A stretch of DNA of 64,000 nt from Oscheius tipulae (Eukaryota; Nematoda; Chromadorea; Rhabditida; Rhabditidae). Of this stretch, positions 34,640 through 45,700 are shown piece by piece. Under the pieces are notes generated by a model. The model ran no database searches. It was given only the letters and a program-made list of their open reading frames with translations, and was not told the origin of the DNA. How positions within the stretch are numbered: position 1 is the first letter of the stretch; the number at the start of each line of letters is the position of its first letter. The stretch spans positions 5,316,501-5,380,500 of the forward strand of contig JASJZH010000001.1 of NCBI GenBank assembly GCA_037178975.1, written 5' to 3'. The translations under genes and the position numbers were made by a program.

Positions 34640-36517
34640 ATGCTGATCTCCGTGTTTTCTCTGCTTGTCGCAGTTTCCTCCGGGGAACCGATCGGGTAGG
34701 TCCTTTTTCAGTAACCTGAACCTAGCAACCGATTGTTACGTACGCGTGAATTCGGTAGTATTTGCATGGTGAATGATTGTCTCGAGTTTCGGATGGCGTA
34801 AGACCAAATTGGCAATAACCGAGGTACAGTTCGCTCAGTTTTCCTCTAAGTTTTGAGTATGTAAGAGTGAGAGTTCCGCCTGAGACCGTACGGGAGTGGA
34901 AGAACCGGTTTAGGTATGAGAAGCTCTTGGACGAGCAGAGAATCATCCGAAGGCTCTTGGAGCATCCTTCGAGTGACTACGACTGGCGAGTCAGACCACG
35001 AGGAACCCTGGATCCAAACGTGGAGGACAGAGAGCAGCCCGTTGAGGTCGACGTCAACATGTATCTCAGGTAAATCCTCGAACTCGAAGAGAACCTGATC
35101 CCTTTAGGAGCATATCGAAAGTGGATGACGTCAACATGGAATATTCTCTGCATTTCACATTCCGAGAGGAATGGGTAGACGAGAGGCTCTACTTCAGCAG
35201 TCCGTCTTTGAAGCACATTGTACTGTCACCGGGACAAAAGATTTGGGTTTGTTCAAATGAATAGGAGTAATCTAAAAGCTCTTCAGCTTCCGGACACGTT
35301 CTTCCAGAACGAGAAAGACGGAAAGAAGCACGACATCGACACTCCAAATGTCCTCTTGAGAATTTACAACGGGACAGCGAGGATATTGTACTCTTGTCGA
35401 CTAACCCTGACTCTCAGCTGTCCCATGAGGTAACCAGTCTCTTTTACACTCAATTAAACTGCTCAGACTGGCCGACTACCCTTTGGATGTCCAGACATGC
35501 GTAGTAGACTTTGCTTCGTATGCCTATACCACCTCGGACATTGGTAATTCCTTTTTTCCATTTCGAAGCTCAATCCTCTTCAGAATACGTCTGGAAGAAG
35601 ATAAACCCGATCCAGATCAAGGACGGTCTTCGGCAGTCCCTTCCCTCCTTTCTGCTCTCTAAAGTGACTACCGGAAACTGTACATCGGTAACCAATACCG
35701 GGGCCTACTCCTGTCTCAGGACAATCATTGAACTCAAGAGAGAGTTTTCCTACTATCTTCTTCAGCTGTACATGTCAGTTCTGTGTTCCATCCAAAGACT
35801 ACAAAAGAGTTTAGACCTTCCTTCATGCTCGTAGCTGTCTCTTGGGTCTCTTTCTGGCTGGACAAGGACTCGGTGCCCGCCAGAGTAACACTCGGGGTAA
35901 CTACTCTCTTGACGATGACGACGCAGGCCTCTGGAGTCAATGCGAATCTTCCCCCGGTCTCTTACACGAAAGCTATTGATATCTGTGAGTTCCTATTGAT
36001 TTGGAGTTGTCGGAATGATAGAAATTTGATTGGCCGAACCTTGAGAGATGAGGCACTTTCAATGTGTGTCCAACAATGAAACCTTTCAGGGATCGGAGTC
36101 TGTCTGGCCTTCATTTTTGGAGCTCTTCTGGAGTTTGCTCTAGTCAACTGGGCTGCCAGACAGGACCTCGTTCGACACTTGTATCTCTCGAGACAACATC
36201 GGAACCTCTTCCTTCGGTATCCAATGCTGTTCATATCTAAAATCTGGTTTAGACAACACGACGGTGAGGCTTACTACACTGCCCTACCCCCGGAAGTCAT
36301 TCCACACGAGAGACGAACCTTCTGGGATCGAGTCTTTAGCAGCAAGTACAGAGAACATTCGAGACGGATAGATCTCTTTTCGCGTGTCATGTTTCCACTT
36401 TTCTTCATGATCTTCAATGTCACTGTAGGCATATATTAGGTTCTTATGTAGAATCGGTTTCAGTATTGGTATCGCTACCTTCTTCCCTATCTTGCAGTTC
36501 AAGCAGAATCAGGATGA
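34640..36517 (+). CDS. Glutamate-gated chloride channel-type Cys-loop subunit
   Basis: Exons 34640-34695, 34851-35069, 35108-35246, 35287-35429, 35467-35543, 35584-35773, 35815-35984, 36090-36424, 36464-36517 keep frame (about 460 residues). It has a signal peptide, an extracellular domain with [16 protein letters not shown], a Cys-loop of 13 residues between cysteines ([15 protein letters not shown]), a second Cys pair (NCT...YSC) typical of GluCl/GlyR, then [15 protein letters not shown] in M1. M2 is preceded by PAR, the anion-selectivity motif. M3 ([14 protein letters not shown]) keeps the Gly linked in GluCls to macrocyclic lactone sensitivity. The M3-M4 loop is short and M4 ends near the C-terminus. 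Closest in pattern to nematode/arthropod GluCl; the agonist is inferred from similarity. Confidence 0.92.
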
Positions 36518-37029
36518 CGACTCTCTAGTTATCTCTAAGTATACGGGTGTTCTGTGATCTCACGACAATAAACATTTATCTAGTTTTTGAAATAGGATTC
36601 TCTTCACAGCTTGTCCTCTATTTTCCGTTTCCCACTAGTCTTTTCAGTCTGCCCCTTTCAAAGTCTGTCCCGTGTTCTCCGGTCAGATCATCAACCTATT
36701 CTCTTCAGCCTGTCTCCCAGTCAACCAGTCTACTCATCTAATCCGACATCCTTTCAGACAAAGTGAGCAACGTCGATGTTCTAGTTTCAAGAACTTTATT
36801 GACAAGAACTAACATGCCGTTTCTGGCAAAGTTACCGACAGAGGCACTTGTACCTTAGAAAAGATGATGCTTGTCGTCACACGCATTGCATGTCAGACGT
36901 CTCTTGTCCACTCCTTAATCAAACTACCTGAGCAAAGTTGTCTCCTTAACTAACTTGCTCCTACTCTAATAACTGTCAAATTTGCTAATTGAAGGCAGTT
37001 ACAAAAGTTTGAATCGTTAGTACTCTCAG
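36518..37029. other. Intergenic, GluCl to LAPTM-like gene
   Basis: Contains the GluCl poly(A) signal (36567-36572). The rest shows no exon or repeat that I recognise. Confidence 0.5.
36567..36572 (+). terminator. Poly(A) signal of the GluCl-type gene
   Basis: AATAAA 49 bases after the stop codon at 36515-36517. Confidence 0.6.
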
Positions 37030-37853
37030 ATGGCCCGTCTGAACTCGTGTCTCAAATTTACTTCAAACATCCCCTTCGCTGTAGATTCTACCCTCTTCCC
37101 CTCCTCGATCCACTCGTTCAGATTGAGCTGACAGTACATCTTCTGGCATATGCCGCTCTGATCAGTCTCCAGATGGCCGTTCACTATCACTCGCTTCCCG
37201 ATGTCGCTTTCCTCTGCTACCTCATCGTTTCGTCTGCTTCGCTCTTCTTCGCCGTCCAGAGCTACCGACATAAGACCAAACTGCTCGCGATGCCTCTCTT
37301 CTTCAGCGTCTGCTTCGACATGATCCGCTTTGTTGTTTGTGCTATAAAAATGGTCATCGGAATCCGGGCATGGTCTACTCAAAAATGCCAACTCTGGTTC
37401 CTCTACGACCACAAGAAATCGGAAAGCTACGCCTGGGCCGTTGTCTACGCCTGTCTCAGTCTCTATCTCTACTGGATAGCAGCTACTCTCTACAAGTTCA
37501 TCGGGAGCGTTGTTTACAGATCTGTAAGTCATTTTCCTTCGGATACGAGCTTAGCCTAACATAAGAGACTCGCTAAAATGTTATCCAGTGTTTCACGAAC
37601 GTTTGTTTTACATATTATGTTCGGAAATGGCTAGTTTTTGATTTTTAACTGGTGTGCTAAGCGCTAAGCTCTAGCAAGACTAAATATTGCTGTTCAGTTG
37701 CCTCGAGGAGATCATCCGGTTTTTCTTCCGGAAATTGAAACAACAATCTCGCGCAACATGGACAGTCCGCCGAGGTATGCTGCTATAGCAGTAGAAGTCA
37801 CCCAAGAAACTCCCCCGCCTCGCTACAATGAGCTGAAACAGACGAGGATCTGA
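37030..37853 (+). CDS. Four-TM protein with C-terminal PY motifs, LAPTM4-like
   Basis: Exons 37030-37046, 37085-37523 and 37698-37853 keep frame (203 residues). The first exon gives MARLNS and joins across a 38-nt intron. Four hydrophobic segments are evident (about residues 20-40, 50-70, 85-110, 130-155). The C-terminal tail has SPPRY and PPPRY, two PPxY motifs that would bind WW domains of Nedd4-family ubiquitin ligases. Size, four TMs and paired C-terminal PY motifs match lysosome-associated LAPTM4 proteins, though loop motifs specific to that family were not verified. Follows the GluCl gene in the same direction. Confidence 0.75.
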
Positions 37854-38419
37854 CAGAATCCAAAAACAGAAGATATAAACTATTGGTAATCAAGGGTGTC
37901 TCTCTGACTGACTGATAGTGTGTAACAACAGTCTGTGTCGACTGGCTGTTCCCGGTTCCCCACCCATTTAACCCTTTTTACTCTGGAACAAAATCTTTTC
38001 GGCTATTTCTCACTTATATTCGACCCCCGCCAAAAACCAAGTCTGTTTGCAAAGGTGATGCGAATTAATCAGAAGTGGGAAAGTGGGAGATTCGCGCGGG
38101 AGCGAGTTGATGGATTCGCTTGATTGCGATCAACATTCGTCAACACGGGTCGGCCACACCTCAGGCTACAGCCGCCTTGTGATAAACTGCCATTTCGATC
38201 CCGTGCCATGGATTACTTCTCCTTCTCCCTTTCGAAATTTTAAATAGTCACATGGGGTCTAGTTTTTCTTTTCCTTGAATAGTACTGATCGTTCTCTGTA
38301 CTCTCTCGCCATCACCACCCAAGAACATTTTTAGAGACGAGACCCAAAGTCTCTTGACCCAGGCATCTATATGAGACTCAAGCATCTATATCCCTGCTTT
38401 CATATGTTTTGCAAAAAAG

Positions 38420-38520
38420 CCCATTTGAAACACTACAAATTTGCAGAACATCGCTTTGCTGGAAAGTTGTTTCCTGGACCTTATAGAGTTATTTAAGTTT
38501 TTTTTAGCTTGAGGGACCTC
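38420..38520 (+). repeat. Dispersed repeat, copy F
   Basis: Contains ACAAATTTGCAGAACATCGC, GGAAAGTTGTTTCCTGGACC and AGAGTTATTTAAG in the same order as the copy at 4470-4575. Confidence 0.6.
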
Positions 38521-38605
38521 CGTATCGCCTCGTACCATCTCCCAGCGGTAGTTTCCATTTAGTCATGGTCAAAAACTGTCAAGTTAGCTTTTTGGCTCAT
38601 TGAAT

Positions 38606-38650
38606 TGTACCAGCGATACACTTGAACTATAATGATTCGCAAACCACGAC
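38606..38650 (+). repeat. Repeat fragment shared with 44675
   Basis: Reads TTGTACCAGCGATACACTTG and then ATAATGATTCGC. A closely similar block, with CCAGCGGTAC and CATGATTCGC, occurs at 44675-44715. It may be the distal part of the larger repeat family. Confidence 0.5.
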
Positions 38651-39564
38651 CGGGCATATCAGTGGTTTGGCTGATGTTAAGAGCTAAGAAAGAACTCTGG
38701 CATGGCTTTTGTCAGAACGGAGCTTATTTTCTGGGTCAGGAAGTCCTGATCGAATGCAGTAGTAAAGAGGTGAATGAGAACTTTGGAGTAGCGTCCCGGT
38801 GAACAAAAGAAGCCTCTTAATCAGCGCGTAAGAGACTCTCCCCATAGTTTTCCCCTCCATCCATTCCCGAATGATGAATGTTAGTCTTTGCTGTTCGTGT
38901 TCGTAACCCAATTCTCCTCATCTTTCAATTATTACTCCCTCTGAAGAAAAACAAACATTTGCCACCTCTTATTACTGCAAAAGTCGTTAAGATTCCGTCC
39001 TCTCTCTCCACCTGCTCCCCCGAAGAGAGACAAAGAGAGGATGAGCAGCCGGCTGTCGGCCCTTCTTTGTACGTGTACAGATGGCAAGAAAACACAGACA
39101 GGTGCGTACCAGCTTTTAAAAATGACTTACGTAGAAGAACCAAAAACTCGGCGAAGGATAAGCTGCTGAGAATTTGAACCGTCTCGCCTTCTGTTTGTTT
39201 TCTGCCGCGCCCAGATTTGCAAAAAGAGCGGAGAACAGTTTTTCCAAAAGTCTCGTAATTATAGACTTACGCGGTCGAAGATTAGCATACGATCTCCGAT
39301 GTCAACATCACCATTTATGGGAACGGTCTGCGGCCTCGAAAGTGACATTTGTCAGTCGTTAGAGCCTCTTTCACAGAAGACACACCCTAGTACGAGTCAG
39401 GTTCAAAAGAGACTGTCAACAGTTTGGAAATCTTTTTGGCGAAAAAACTCTGGAAAGAGACTTTAGTTTTTTGGTATCGTTCACTGGAAACGACTGGCAG
39501 TCTGTAGTTCACATAATAAGATTCGAACTGACTGGGACATGGTCAGCGCTTGACGAGATTGTAC

Positions 39565-39660
39565 TGGGTAGATTGGCGATTTGCAAAGCTGTAGATCAGA
39601 TCAAGGACTTCAACTTTGCAGAACAGCGTCAAGCCGGAAAATGCAGACGCGGTCTCTAAT
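39565..39660 (+). repeat. Dispersed repeat, copy G
   Basis: Contains TTTGCAAAGCTGTAGATCAG, ATCAAGGACTTCAACTTTGC and CCGGAAAATGC, matching copy D at 23641 over most of its length. Confidence 0.65.
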
Positions 39661-39855
39661 AATAGACCGTATAGTTGATATATAGTGGTATAGTTCAGTC
39701 TACGACGGTTTAGTCTTGACTTGGTATTGACAACAGGCGGCTTCGCCAATTCTTTCATAGCCTAAGTTCTTAAGTTTCCCCCAAAGTTGACTTGTCATGC
39801 CCTGCTTACCATACTTGCCAGCTTTTTGCTCATGGGGACGGACGGACACCACTGC

Positions 39856-40545
39856 GCTTTAGTAGTAGAGAGAATTCCAGAAGTGTATGGAGGAACAGAA
39901 GGCGAGAAGAAGGCTCCCAAAGCAGCCAAACAATCCTCGTCGAAACTGAAGGCCAGTCCTTCTTACAATGGTCATGATCCAGGTAATGACTCTCTCACTC
40001 ATATCTATCCCAAAGATTACTACTACCTCGAACGTCCGTCCATAGCTCCTACTGCTGCTACAGAGGATGAGGACCAGTCGACTGGTGGTCGCAATGAGGT
40101 CGGTGACGTTTCTCTTTACTTAACCTACGCTAATCCCTGGGCTCCTCCCTCTTACTGTAGAATCGTCTTCCTGTTTGAGAGAGGCTGACCCTCGCACGTG
40201 TTCAACGAGCCGTCCCATTTACCATTCTCGCTCGCTCTCTCTCTCTCTCTCTCTGATTTTTGCTCATCGTCAGTCACCCCGTCCGATTCGGATGAATCTA
40301 ACAACTGTAACTGCCCAGCAATCCTCAGCGATCCGTGTCGTTTTCGAACCGAGAGCGACAGAGAGAGACTGACAAGCCTGAATCGTTGGAACGGCCGCAC
40401 AATACAGCAGGAGAAAGGGAAAAATTGTGACGACCGGTCTCTCTCTAGCGGAGAAGAAGGCCCTGCGGCTGATTACGCCTTGTTCAAGACGGACGACAAT
40501 CACACACACTTCGACCTTTTTGCCCTTTCGATTCGTTTGTGTTAA
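39856..40545 (+). CDS. Possible unrecognised gene (two exons)
   Basis: A Lys/Ala/Ser-rich frame ends at a donor after 39981. It joins in phase to an acceptor before 40274, whose frame runs to a stop at 40543-40545. The joined peptide is polar and low-complexity, with a Cys-containing stretch (SNNCNCPAILSDPC). No in-frame ATG with good context, domain or poly(A) signal was found, so this could also be an upstream exon pair of the Limpet gene or chance coding potential. Confidence 0.25.
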
Positions 40546-42798
40546 CTTAAATTTGTCATGGTTTTCATGACGAGACTAGGGGTTTCCCAGTTGAAATAGC
40601 AATTCTACCGGCCAGACACTTCTTTTTGTCAAAAGCCGTCTGTCCCAAAGATCTATCAAGTTGATGTTTGCCATTGGATTATATCGTCGCTGCTTCTTCT
40701 TTTCTCCCTCTTCCTCCTTTTCAAAGTCGTCTCTCGAAATCAATGGGCTGTGAGAATTCTTTCCCTGTTTCTCTGCTCAGATCAGAGAACAGTTTTACTT
40801 GTCTGGGTATTTCGCCCGGGCGAATCATTAAATCCTATCAACTTCAACTCTGGCGCCAGGCTAATTATCTTGCTTTTGGTGTAGGTCACTAAAATCACCT
40901 TTTAAATAGCTTACAGAACCAATGTCCTCTTTCCAACGCTCCCATGTCTGCTGTCTCTTCCAAGTCATAGGTCCTGCACAGTCAAGATCCTGTCTTCACC
41001 TTCAGTCTGGACAGTTTTTCCAAGCTCTTGTCAAGCTTCCCATTCATGGTCATGTCTGGTAACCGACCGTCACTCTTTCCAATCCTGAAAAAGTCGTAAC
41101 AGATACAGACTCTCGGTCACAAGAGATAGAAAATGCCCACTTCTGGTCAAAGAGTAAATATGTGCTATGAATCAAGGTAGCGCTCAAAATTTTTGAATTT
41201 CATGGTTTTGGGAGCGTAAGAGTAGTTCTAAACTGGAAAAGAGACAAGTGGCTGTTCCTTACCTCACTTACAGTTCTCGAACTATATGAACATGGCTTGT
41301 TATAACAACGTTGTTGACCGACTTAACCTGTCAATGACGAGGGCTCTTGACATTCCTTTCATGTTTTTGCTCCTCCCTGAACTTGAAACTCGACTACCAC
41401 ACTTGACTTGTCGGTCGGGAACAGTAGTTGCCCCGTTCTGATCCTATTGTTCTCCTTTTTTTCCATATGACAAACCGTTTTTTCTCGTTGTTCGAACCGG
41501 TGTTCGCTCATCTCTCAGCATTACTTCCTCTCGTCTTGACAATCAGATGACCTTTTCCCATTCCGTGACGGTAATTAGAGAGAGGCAGTAACAATATTTT
41601 GACTCCTGAGTTCACACTGTCAACACACGTGACTCTCTCTCTCTCGAATTCAAATCGGGCAGACTTGTTCACCTGCCTACTGATGGATCCATCGTCCTTG
41701 GCCGTCTCTCTCCCTCTCTGTCCCGATTCGAAATTCGCGCCAGTTCGCCTCTTCCGGGATACTGATTTGATTAAAGGGGGCGGTCAGCACTGACTGGTGC
41801 AAGTTTTACCCGGGTCCAAAGGCCAAGCAAAAAAACTGTCCTTCTGTATCAGCCAGAGTCATCAATATCCCCACATTTGATGGATTGCCACCGAAGATTT
41901 CGGGCCGAAACCTTCGCTTCTCTCCATGGTCACTCTTTCTGATGGCACACAAGAACAGTCTTGTTTTCAAAATCCTTCATTGCTGTATAGGGCTCTATAG
42001 GGTCACTAAATGTTTCTACCCCCTTTGGAGGGGAATTGGATCTGGTGCTTTTCCGTTTTTGTAAGGTCGCGCTCGACTGCCCCCTTGTTTTCACAGTCAA
42101 CATTCGGCTTTTCGTGTCCACCGCTCAAAATGTGCCGCCGGGAGTAGGCTCCCATGGTTCTGAGTCCTCTTCTATCAGTCGCTCTGTGTAAAATCCCATA
42201 AACTTTTTCCGCCATGTTTACCTGATCTATCTCATGTTCGTTCCAGTTCGGTTACCTCCTTATTTCTCTTCCTGTCTCTCCCTAAAAATACCGACCTAAT
42301 CGGCTGCAACCTGTGGACAGCCCCTCATTGTTTGTGGCGCTTTCCGTTTTTTTCTCGCTCTAAAAGTCGGTGCGCGACAGGTCCCACACTCGGTGAAGAA
42401 AAGAGGCTTCCGGAGGAGGTGGGATGGGTCGAGTGACCAGATGAGCGTTGGTCAGACTGATCACACCAGTCCACCTCTCTCTCCCCGGGAACCGTTCCTA
42501 TTCCATCAATCGACTCATGTCTTTCCATCCTGTCACAGCCCTTTTCTCACAAGAGACGACTGTGTACTTTGATGAGTCGTCTCTCAAATCTTTGCGGTAA
42601 ACTCTGTGTTAGATCGCGCCTCATGTCCCCCCAATGAACGATTCTCCCGAGGCAAGTTTTTCAATCCAGTTCGACTTGGCCTCCTTATCAAAACATCCTC
42701 CTGATTTCGGTCGCCACGAACTGATGTTTCCGATTCTCATGGGCAAACATTTCCAGGCCATTTCAGTCTCCTTCTTACAGTAACAGCCTTCCATAAAA
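40546..42798. other. Intergenic region upstream of Limpet
   Basis: No supported exon. CT-rich tracts near 41635 and 41705. Nothing else recognised. Confidence 0.45.
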
Positions 42799-45700
42799 AT
42801 GGCTTTTCAGATGATGTTGGCGACGTGTAATCCATACGCGTCGAACAACAGCACGTCCTCAACCCACTTCCAGATTCAAGATGTGACTGATGATCCAGAT
42901 GTGAGTCCGTCTAATCAATCAAAAAACGTGTTTGACTTACCTTGAACTCGTGCCGGTCTGACTCACTCTTTCATTACAGTACTCGAGCTACGGCGAGCCC
43001 GAGAAGGACGAGAATGAGGAAGGAGCTCTGGTCGAGTACTGTCGTCTGGAAAAGACTCAAGCTCCTCCGAGAATCTGCGAGGCTTCGACTGTGGCTCTGG
43101 CCCGGGTTAGGAACCCGGTAGTGCATTCGGTACGTTCTCTTTATTTTTTTTGTTGCCTCATCTGTCCAAGACAGATCGGAGGAGATAAACATGCAAAAAA
43201 GAGAGTCTGACAGCAAAAAGATGAATAGGGAACTGGCTGATAAGACTGACTGACAGGGCTAAGAGTATGAGTCTCACAAACAAGACAGGAAGTACTCATA
43301 GTGTAGAAGGCGGCGGGCTTCTGATGGTCATGTCAGGCTGCGCAAGCCGTATATCAGAGCATGGAACGACGTCGTCTCACAAAAATAATTAGATGAGCGT
43401 GAAGCCCCCTCCTTTTGGGAGCACAATAGTCTCTCGAGAGAGGGCACTTCGTTCATTCCCAATGGGCCCTCTCTCCATGGAGATCTCGCGTCTCCCCTTA
43501 TTCGAGACTTACGGTTGTCAGTCGGTCACTCACTACAACTCCCTCCGGAGAGGACGAGACTGGCAACATAAGCTGCTCATCCAGTTCCAATTGTTTTCCA
43601 CCCTGGGAGAGGAAGCGCAAATCGTGTATTGATAGCGAGTCAAGTCTTTTTGACTCGCTCTCTTGAAAGCAAGGTCAAGTTTTGTTGTAGTCAATCCCCT
43701 TCTGGCCACTGCACAATTTTTCAAGTCCAGAGTCAGATAAGGTCTCCAAGCATCCTCCTTGTTTGCTCGCGCGATAATCTGCCAATGCTTCCGTAACATC
43801 GAAGCGTTCTTTCGGAAGCAGAGAGCCTTAGGGCTGGACAGCCAGCCCAATCAGCCCCAACAAAGAGACCAATCAGTCCTGTTCAGCCACTGCTTTTGAA
43901 AAGTCCTTGGGTATTTTAAGTACCTTGCTTTTTTTTTAACCTTTCTTGGTTTCTGGTAGCCTATCATGTCAATTACTATGCCCACTGGCTAAGGATTGCC
44001 TTTTCAGACCAGCCGAATGCCACCTGGTGCCCCCCGGGATGTGCGCATCGTGGATCCGGAAGAGGGAGCTCCCTGTCGAGACTGTCCCGCGACTCGTTGT
44101 CAAGGCGGATGGCATCAACATTTTTGGAGGTAGGTTATCGGAAAAAGAAGGGCTTGAAAACAAAAACATCGTGGTCCGAGAGGATCGTAAAACGTCTTTC
44201 ATGCAGCATGCCATCGCATCCGGAATCGGCGGCCTTTCGGCCCCGGATAATGACGAGAGACAGCTTCCGCTATCTCACTCTCAGTCCTACTTGTTGCCTC
44301 TGACCATGAGGTGTCGTTCTTATCAAACATATTGCTCATCGCCAAACATTCTCTGCCCGCTTGCTTCTTTTAGAGAAGAGAGACATCGATTTTTTGACTT
44401 TTTTTCATTAGAGTCTCTGATCATCAAAGCGCAGTTATATTCTTTCTGCTACACTCTCAATAGTCACGTTCTGTCCATCTATGTCATTACTCAGAGAGAA
44501 TGTCAGAGTTAGTCACAAGCATGAGTGGGCACACCCTCTACCACACACTGTTTCGGACCCGAAGAAATCATTTTCCCGCGCTCTTCGGAGTTGTGTTTTC
44601 TGGACCTGTCTCCATGTCGCACCCATAGCATTATCACGTTCTATAAGTTTAATACGGCTGAGCGGGGCGTAATCGTACCAGCGGTACTCTAAAGCTCTCA
44701 TGATTCGCTACTTGACCAGCCTTGAAGGAAAATAGGGGAGCTATTTTGGAAGAGAGGTGACAACAGTTCTTCTCAAGATTGGAGTGACATTTTGGCAGCT
44801 GCAAGATAAATAAGGCTCCTCCCAATCCGTGTTCATCCTCAGTCAGTCGTAACGTCTGTCTGAGCAGTCTCGCCTCCCGAATCCATCCTTTCCAACAGCC
44901 TCCTGGGACTCATTTTTGCCCTTCCGCATACATTTTGCCACTCGTCCTCTTCCTATATTGGCCGAATGAGGCTCGCCTAATGTGCTGTGGCTTTTGCCAT
45001 CTCCTTCGTCGGCTCAAGAGACCTGTTCCAGTTGTTGAGCAGCAGCAGCTAGAAGAACTCACGCCCCTTCCTGAGACAGAGGTCGCCTCCCCAGGGTATG
45101 AGATCAGATTCAATTAGTCGCGATTTCCGCAACGAAAACAATGAAAAATCCGAGCCGAAGCCTCCTAGGCTGCCCCTGAGGGCCCTCGAGAGCCGTCGCA
45201 TCTGCATTAGCGTCCATCGTTATTTTGAGTCTAGCGCCTGTCGCGCAACTCGTCTAATTGCCTATGCTCTTCTTTTGTTGCTTTAATTGACAAGAAAGAG
45301 AGAGAGAGAGAGATCCATCTTGCGATTTTTAGCGCCTCCGCCTTAGCTTCTGGCTAACACAGTTAGCATGGAGCGAGACAATTGAGTTCACGCCGTGTTT
45401 TGTTTCTCTTCTTCCCGAACCGGGTTCCTCATAAGCCGCCTTTTTGTCTTGTCCTTGCTCAATGCTCAAGATCAGCTGATTGCCCAGGAAGTGAGAATTA
45501 ACCTATAAATTATTGATCAGGAGTAAAGTAGGGCTGTCGGATCCGTCAGTCTCAGCCGGGTTCTAACTCTTCCACAACGACGACGTTCATTGGCTCTCGG
45601 AGACCCGGGGGCTCATTAGCATAGCCTCTACCCGAGAGCTTAGGCTCCCGTAGTGCATTAGCTCCCTTCTCGGCCAAGGGAATCCCGAGCCCCCTACGTC

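Larger units (their letters stand above)
37854..39785. other. Long intergenic region
   Basis: No exon chain found. It holds two copies of the dispersed repeat (38420-38520, 39565-39660) and a fragment (38606-38650) repeated at 44675. Confidence 0.45.

Noticed and set aside
37026-37532. Minus-strand acidic frame of 168 codons
   Set aside because: Antisense to the four-TM LAPTM-like exon, which has clear topology and PY motifs.
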